Shown here: positions 59,380 through 64,000 of the stretch, piece after piece | Position numbering within the stretch: position 1 is the first letter of the stretch | How the letters are laid out: every line of letters begins with the position of its first letter | Assembly: GCA_904066235.2 (NCBI GenBank) | Contig: CAJFCV020000006.1 | Location: forward strand, 8,432,001-8,496,000 | Direction of reading: 5' to 3' | Length of the DNA: 64,000 nucleotides | Source: Bursaphelenchus xylophilus | Taxonomy: Eukaryota > Nematoda > Chromadorea > Rhabditida > Aphelenchoididae | Notes under the pieces: model-generated | The model's input: only the letters and a program-made list of their open reading frames with translations | What the model was told of the DNA's origin: nothing | The model's database searches: none | Position numbers and translations under genes: made by a program

Positions 59380-59648
59380 AGTTCCAAGGAAAATGCTCGA
59401 CAAATTTTTTACCGTTTTTTTCCAAATTATTCCTGAATCATCTATTTTTTATATCTGTAATATTAAATCCAGAATACTTTATGGATCGTGAATTTGTGGT
59501 TCAGTAATGCATAAAAACGTACTATAGATGCTTTTCGATTTGCCATGACAATTGTGGGTCTCTAAAGTGGCGCTAGGAATCGCTTATCTTAAGAATTATC
59601 CTCTCAATCTGTGCCGATTTTAATCCAATTCTGTTTGCTCTTCGTCAA

Positions 59649-60871
59649 CACAGCGGACCCAAATTGACTTATAAAAACATATAATGACTTATAATGAAAT
59701 GATTTTTTTATAAGTCATTATCTGTTCTTATAAGTCATTTTTTAAAATGACTTATATGTTCATATATGATTTTATAAGGGTTCTCTGTGCGCTCTTGTTG
59801 AATTGACTTAATTTCATATACGTTTTTATAAGTCATTTTATTTATAACCGCACCGTGCAAAAAAATGAACATTTATTTCAATCAATAACTCAAACAATCA
59901 AGCCGCACAAGTAGAATAAGACTTCAATGCACGAACGACCTGAGATTTTTTGATGGGGCGTTCGCCGCTTCTGTAGGCGGCGGTAGATGTATATTATTGC
60001 TTCAATGCTTCTGGTTTCACTGCAAATATTTGGAGATATTAGAAAAGTTTTTTTTCGGGAAACTATAATATGAGTTCGGCTTAAACTCGATTTTTTATGC
60101 GTTACATACTAACAGTAAAACAGATGAATTTGAACTGCCTAAAAGGTCTCTGGCGGAAAAATTTTTAGACATAAAATTTGCGATATTGTACTAGGTCCAG
60201 GTGAATGTTATCAACCATACCTGAAGCTACCGGATGTCATCTTTCTATTCATCGTGTATACATTGTCCGTTGGATTCCTCCATGACCATTTTTGTAGTTA
60301 TCTAAAACCCAACGGATTCACCTGGACCTAGTACAATATAACAAAACTTTGTCTTGAAGTTTTTTCGAGACCTCTGAAATGTGGAAAACAATTAAAAAAA
60401 CACCTACCAAAATTGAGCAAATGGATCCTTTAGCAATCCGTTGGTTGATCGTACATGTTTATACGTCTTCTGGGGATGGATCTTCTTCAGGCTGGCATGC
60501 TCCCTGCACGGGAAGGCTATTACGTTCGGGAACGTTCGGGACTTTTCATCTAAACACTCTAAGCTCTTGCAAAACAAAAAAAGGCTGATTAAAAGCATCT
60601 TACTTTGATCGATCCAAGGTAGAAATACGTCGCGACGTTCCAAAAACTTAGAACTTCACAAGTCCAGCTCACGCGTGCACAAAGCAAAAAGCGTATTTGG
60701 CGCTCAAAAGTTTTCTTTGCAAAGAACTTATTTGTTATTATAAGTTCTTATTTGTTTTTATAAGTAAAGAGAAATAAGCCCCTCCTCTTTTGACATTATT
60801 TTGACTTATAAGTCATTATCTGTTCATATAAGTCGTTATATGTCTTTATAAGTCAATTTGGGTCCGCTGTG
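59649..60871. mobile_element. 1.2-kb inverted-repeat element with clustered ACTTATAA subterminal motifs
   Basis: The ends CACAGCGGACCCAAATTGAC then TTATAA are mirrored exactly at the right end. Behind each end are many copies of GACTTATA/TATAAGTC (for example 59665-59845 and 60725-60850). I see no target duplication and no transposase. Clustered subterminal motifs are typical binding sites for hAT-like transposases; that class is inference. A smaller inverted-repeat element is nested at 60183-60339. Confidence 0.8.
60183..60339. mobile_element. 157-bp MITE nested in the 1.2-kb element
   Basis: The ends ATATTGTACTAGGTCCAGGT then GAAT are mirrored exactly at 60316-60339. Size and structure are those of a miniature inverted-repeat element. 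Confidence 0.8.
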
Positions 60872-63800
60872 AAAGACTTCCCTTGCAAGTGAAAAACCTC
60901 CCAAAATACACCAAAATTTTGCGGACCGACAATTTGTTTACTGTCAAACGCGAAACTTATAGTTTAGCTTAGGAAGTACAATTTGAAATCATAAATACAA
61001 TTTTCTCAGCAAACTTTTTCTTCTATCTTGCGACATTATTTTCAAATTTGCCGGCGCTTATACACGTATATTTATCAAAATATTCAGCGTTGTAAAAATC
61101 GGTGTAATTAAAACGGCTAGGCTCGCATAACATTCTGAGAAGACATTTCACTTAAAGGTGGCTCTAAAATACGCTAAGCCTTGGGTAATCAATGTCCTTG
61201 GATTCTATTATAATTACATATTTTGGATTTGGCCTCAAAGAGCCGCACTTCTTATAGCCGCATTTCCACGGAGTAGCAGCGCTGTTTTTGAAAATTTTTA
61301 TTTCGCCATTACTGTCTGAATTTTAGTACCGATCCCTGCAAAGCACGGAGGAGTTTGGGCATAACCTTGTGATTAAGAACAACGTATTTTATACATCCTC
61401 GCTGTGTCATATGGGCCACATTTTTAGAATTTTGCATATTTTTTTAAATTAAAATCGGGACGAAATTATTTTTTTGCCATAGCTTTACACCCTCAAACAT
61501 TTCAGCCCAATTACCGACCCTTATGCTCGTCATTTTCAAGTCCAACCATCATTATTTTTTCCGTCTCTTCAATACTTTGTTGTTGTATATTATACTTCCG
61601 AAAACACGGGAATTATATCGGGTAACCCTAATCCCCCAATTTGCGTATGCCTTTTGTTTGTTTCAAGCTGTAGCCTGTAAATGACATCAATACACTTAAG
61701 GCTACGAACTAATATAGTTAGCAGTACTTTTGGGGCGTTTCGAAATGACAATCCTCTCCAAAATTAATCCCGTTTTCGTTGCAAAAGAACAGGGACGACA
61801 CGGCATAAACCATGGCGACATTCGGGTTAGCTGATAGGTTTTTGGGGACCTTTGTTTGTACGGGATTAGAAAGCAATAGGGATTCGATTTGGAGGCGGGG
61901 AAAAATAGAAACCATTTTGAATATATTTATAAGGACGTGTAAACTCTAAAATGATGGTGTCAGTACAATTTACTGTCGGAAAATATTTTCATTACAATTT
62001 TGAAGCCCTAAAAGGACATCTCTCAATGCTTTGTATCTGCAGAGGTCGACGAGTTTTGCAAAAGCCTTATGAATTTTTAACTCCCCTTCACGCTCAATTA
62101 CCCAAAATATTTAGGCATAATTTGAAAGCTCAAAAAACTTTTTCAGCAATTGTCTTCCAAGTTTTTGCGGGGGTTTTAATCTTCGGGTCAGCAAAACACA
62201 GATACATGCAATTCTCTTGAGCTAACTCGTCAGTAATTGGGACTATGTTCATCAGATCATGACTTACGGCAGAATTAATTGCACGATTTATAGCATAATT
62301 AAAAACAACACCATAGCCTCTATTTCGGACACATTCAATCGGTATTATTTCCTCTCTCCTTAACCATCAATGATTTCCAATTTTCCAACAGCTGATAATA
62401 AAATATGTACGCTAATTTTTCTTGTATTCCTCTCCCACACTTTCAAAAATCTTTGCATTTTACGAATTTAAGCTTAATGTATTAGCATTTCAATTAACCC
62501 TCTTTACTCATTCATGCAACAAAGAGGTCAAGTTCATGTTTAGGCGTGCTGCCAGCCGTACTTTGGCTTAACTACTCGAAAATTAATTGTATTTTACGAC
62601 CTATCCGTTAAAAGGAGACACCTTTTCGCTTTTTTATGATGTCTTTCAAAGATCAGCGGTTGAAAATAATGCTTGTCCAAAGATATACATTAATGGTTAG
62701 GGGAAGGAGCCTCTTCTGAATCGATGGCCAACACACCGATTTTGGATGTTTTCTTACCTTGACTTTTGCCTTATCTCGCCCGCCTATCGACTACAGTAAC
62801 CCCGAACGTCTTTATTTTGTCGTCTCTTTGATGTTGGAACCCTGTAATCCCCGAATGGTCGAGTGTTTGAATATGAATTTTGCTCAAGGACCAAAGATAA
62901 AGCCGCTGCGTATGTTACGTGAGTGTGGACGTATGCATCAGCCCAGATATCCTATAATTACGGGTAGGGGGAGGTCTTTTGATGGGAATGTAGGTGATGT
63001 TTGCCCGCAGTTACATGCAGTCCTCCCAGACATTTTAAAGGAGGACCTTTACGGTGAATGTGACACCTTTATGGTTACTGGGTATATATGTTGGCATACT
63101 ACATAAAGGATCAATGTTTGGGGGATTGATGCGTAGGCATGGTTTTATCCACCATTTCCTTTGCTGACTAAGGTTTATGTAGCCCTGCACGTCAAGAAAA
63201 AATAAAACAAAAGCGCTCAAGCAATGAAAAATTCTTGGCATTCTGTTTGATCTCAAAGACAATTTTTTGCGATAAAGATAGCCTGATTACACGATGAAGA
63301 TGGGGTAGAATGGGGTTATTGCATACATAAATTTGAAGCTGGGCTCCTGCTTAACCTGAACATATATATTTCATATAAAAAATCGGTCGTCTTCTATCTG
63401 TTTGAAGCCTAAACTAACAACGCCTAAAAAATGTTGCGATTTCGAGGATTTCTCTAAGATTTTCCCTCGCCCCTATTTGAAGTTTCGTGGAAACATAGTC
63501 TGGAACAAGGCGGATTTTTTGAGCCTAAAACGAAAAAAATCAAATGAGCCAGTTTCGAGATAGAAAATCTCTTCATTTTGCGCAATATTTCGCCTTTCCT
63601 CTGACCTCGTCCAAAAAAACTGTCATTGAGACGGATTTTTTGGACACTTCCGTAAGCGGAAACAGAATGCCAACTTTCGTGTTGATACATAACCCTTTGA
63701 GCGCAAAATCTTGACGTGCCCTGTTACTTATGAGGCCATCTGAGTTTTTAATTTTTTTGTTTACACTGCTCTTGCATTTTGCTCGTCTTACTTAATTATG

Positions 63801-64000
63801 TAATAAATTGCTAGTGAAATCCCACAAATATTTTTTTAAAATTTTCCTCCAATTACTTTGTAATTTTCGAGTTTTATTTATTCATTTTTGTGTCATCACT
63901 TTCCACTGCCCCAATCTTTAATATTTATGTTTTTTGGTCGTTATAGATTTCTGAAAGCTACAGTTCTTTTGACTTCACCATTTATCGTCTCAAACTGTTT
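60872..64000. other. Intergenic to the window end, no gene seen
   Basis: A 115-codon open frame at 62759-63106 has a fairly mixed composition but no recognised motif or splice context. Nothing else is supported. The region is AT-rich, with T-rich runs toward the end. Confidence 0.35.

Noticed and set aside
59178..59425. Repetitive protein frames over the CCCAATCGT minisatellite
   Set aside because: Only the translation of the tandem repeat.
62759..63106. 115-codon open frame near the window end
   Set aside because: Mixed composition but no motif, splice partner or start context.

Overview
The window looks like nematode nuclear DNA. It is AT-rich, its introns begin GTAAGT/GTGAGT and end TTTTCAG, and its gene content is typical of nematodes: a cuticle collagen, an srsx-type chemoreceptor and a second seven-helix receptor, a DUF273 glycosyltransferase-like gene, an Argonaute, and a KFIRFG neuropeptide precursor matching flp-5. 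Splice phases were checked by hand; each complete model sums to a multiple of three and every junction stays in frame. The species cannot be named from the sequence.

Layout. 935-3869 (+): 3' part of a four-helix LAPTM-like protein. 4264-10732: a transposon graveyard with a deleted mariner hit by a TTAA element that itself carries two more insertions, followed by a second decayed mariner. 12838-14531 (+): srsx-like receptor. 14831-31596 carries five genes, all on the minus strand: two-finger C2HC protein, DUF273 gene, a small membrane protein, cuticle collagen, and an 860-residue Argonaute. 32695-32937 (+): broken copy of the Argonaute PAZ exon. 33751-36228 (+): second receptor. 44297-48024 (+): flp-5-like precursor with very long introns. 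36229-44296 and 48025-64000 show no convincing host gene but hold MITEs, an internally deleted mariner, a young LTR retrotransposon with apparently identical LTRs, hairpins, a minisatellite and a repeat-rich inverted-repeat element.

The most notable object is a 1,992-bp foldback element (22357-24348) inside a coding exon of the DUF273 gene, flanked by TTAA. Removing it with one TTAA restores a 448-codon frame exactly. Each arm carries a tRNA-Thr(AGT)-like sequence with A and B boxes. Weak GT and AG sites in its inverted repeats would also allow in-frame splicing, so it is either a gene-breaking insertion or a candidate transposon-born intron. The genes do not form one pathway; they serve sensing, neuropeptide signalling, small-RNA silencing and cuticle building.
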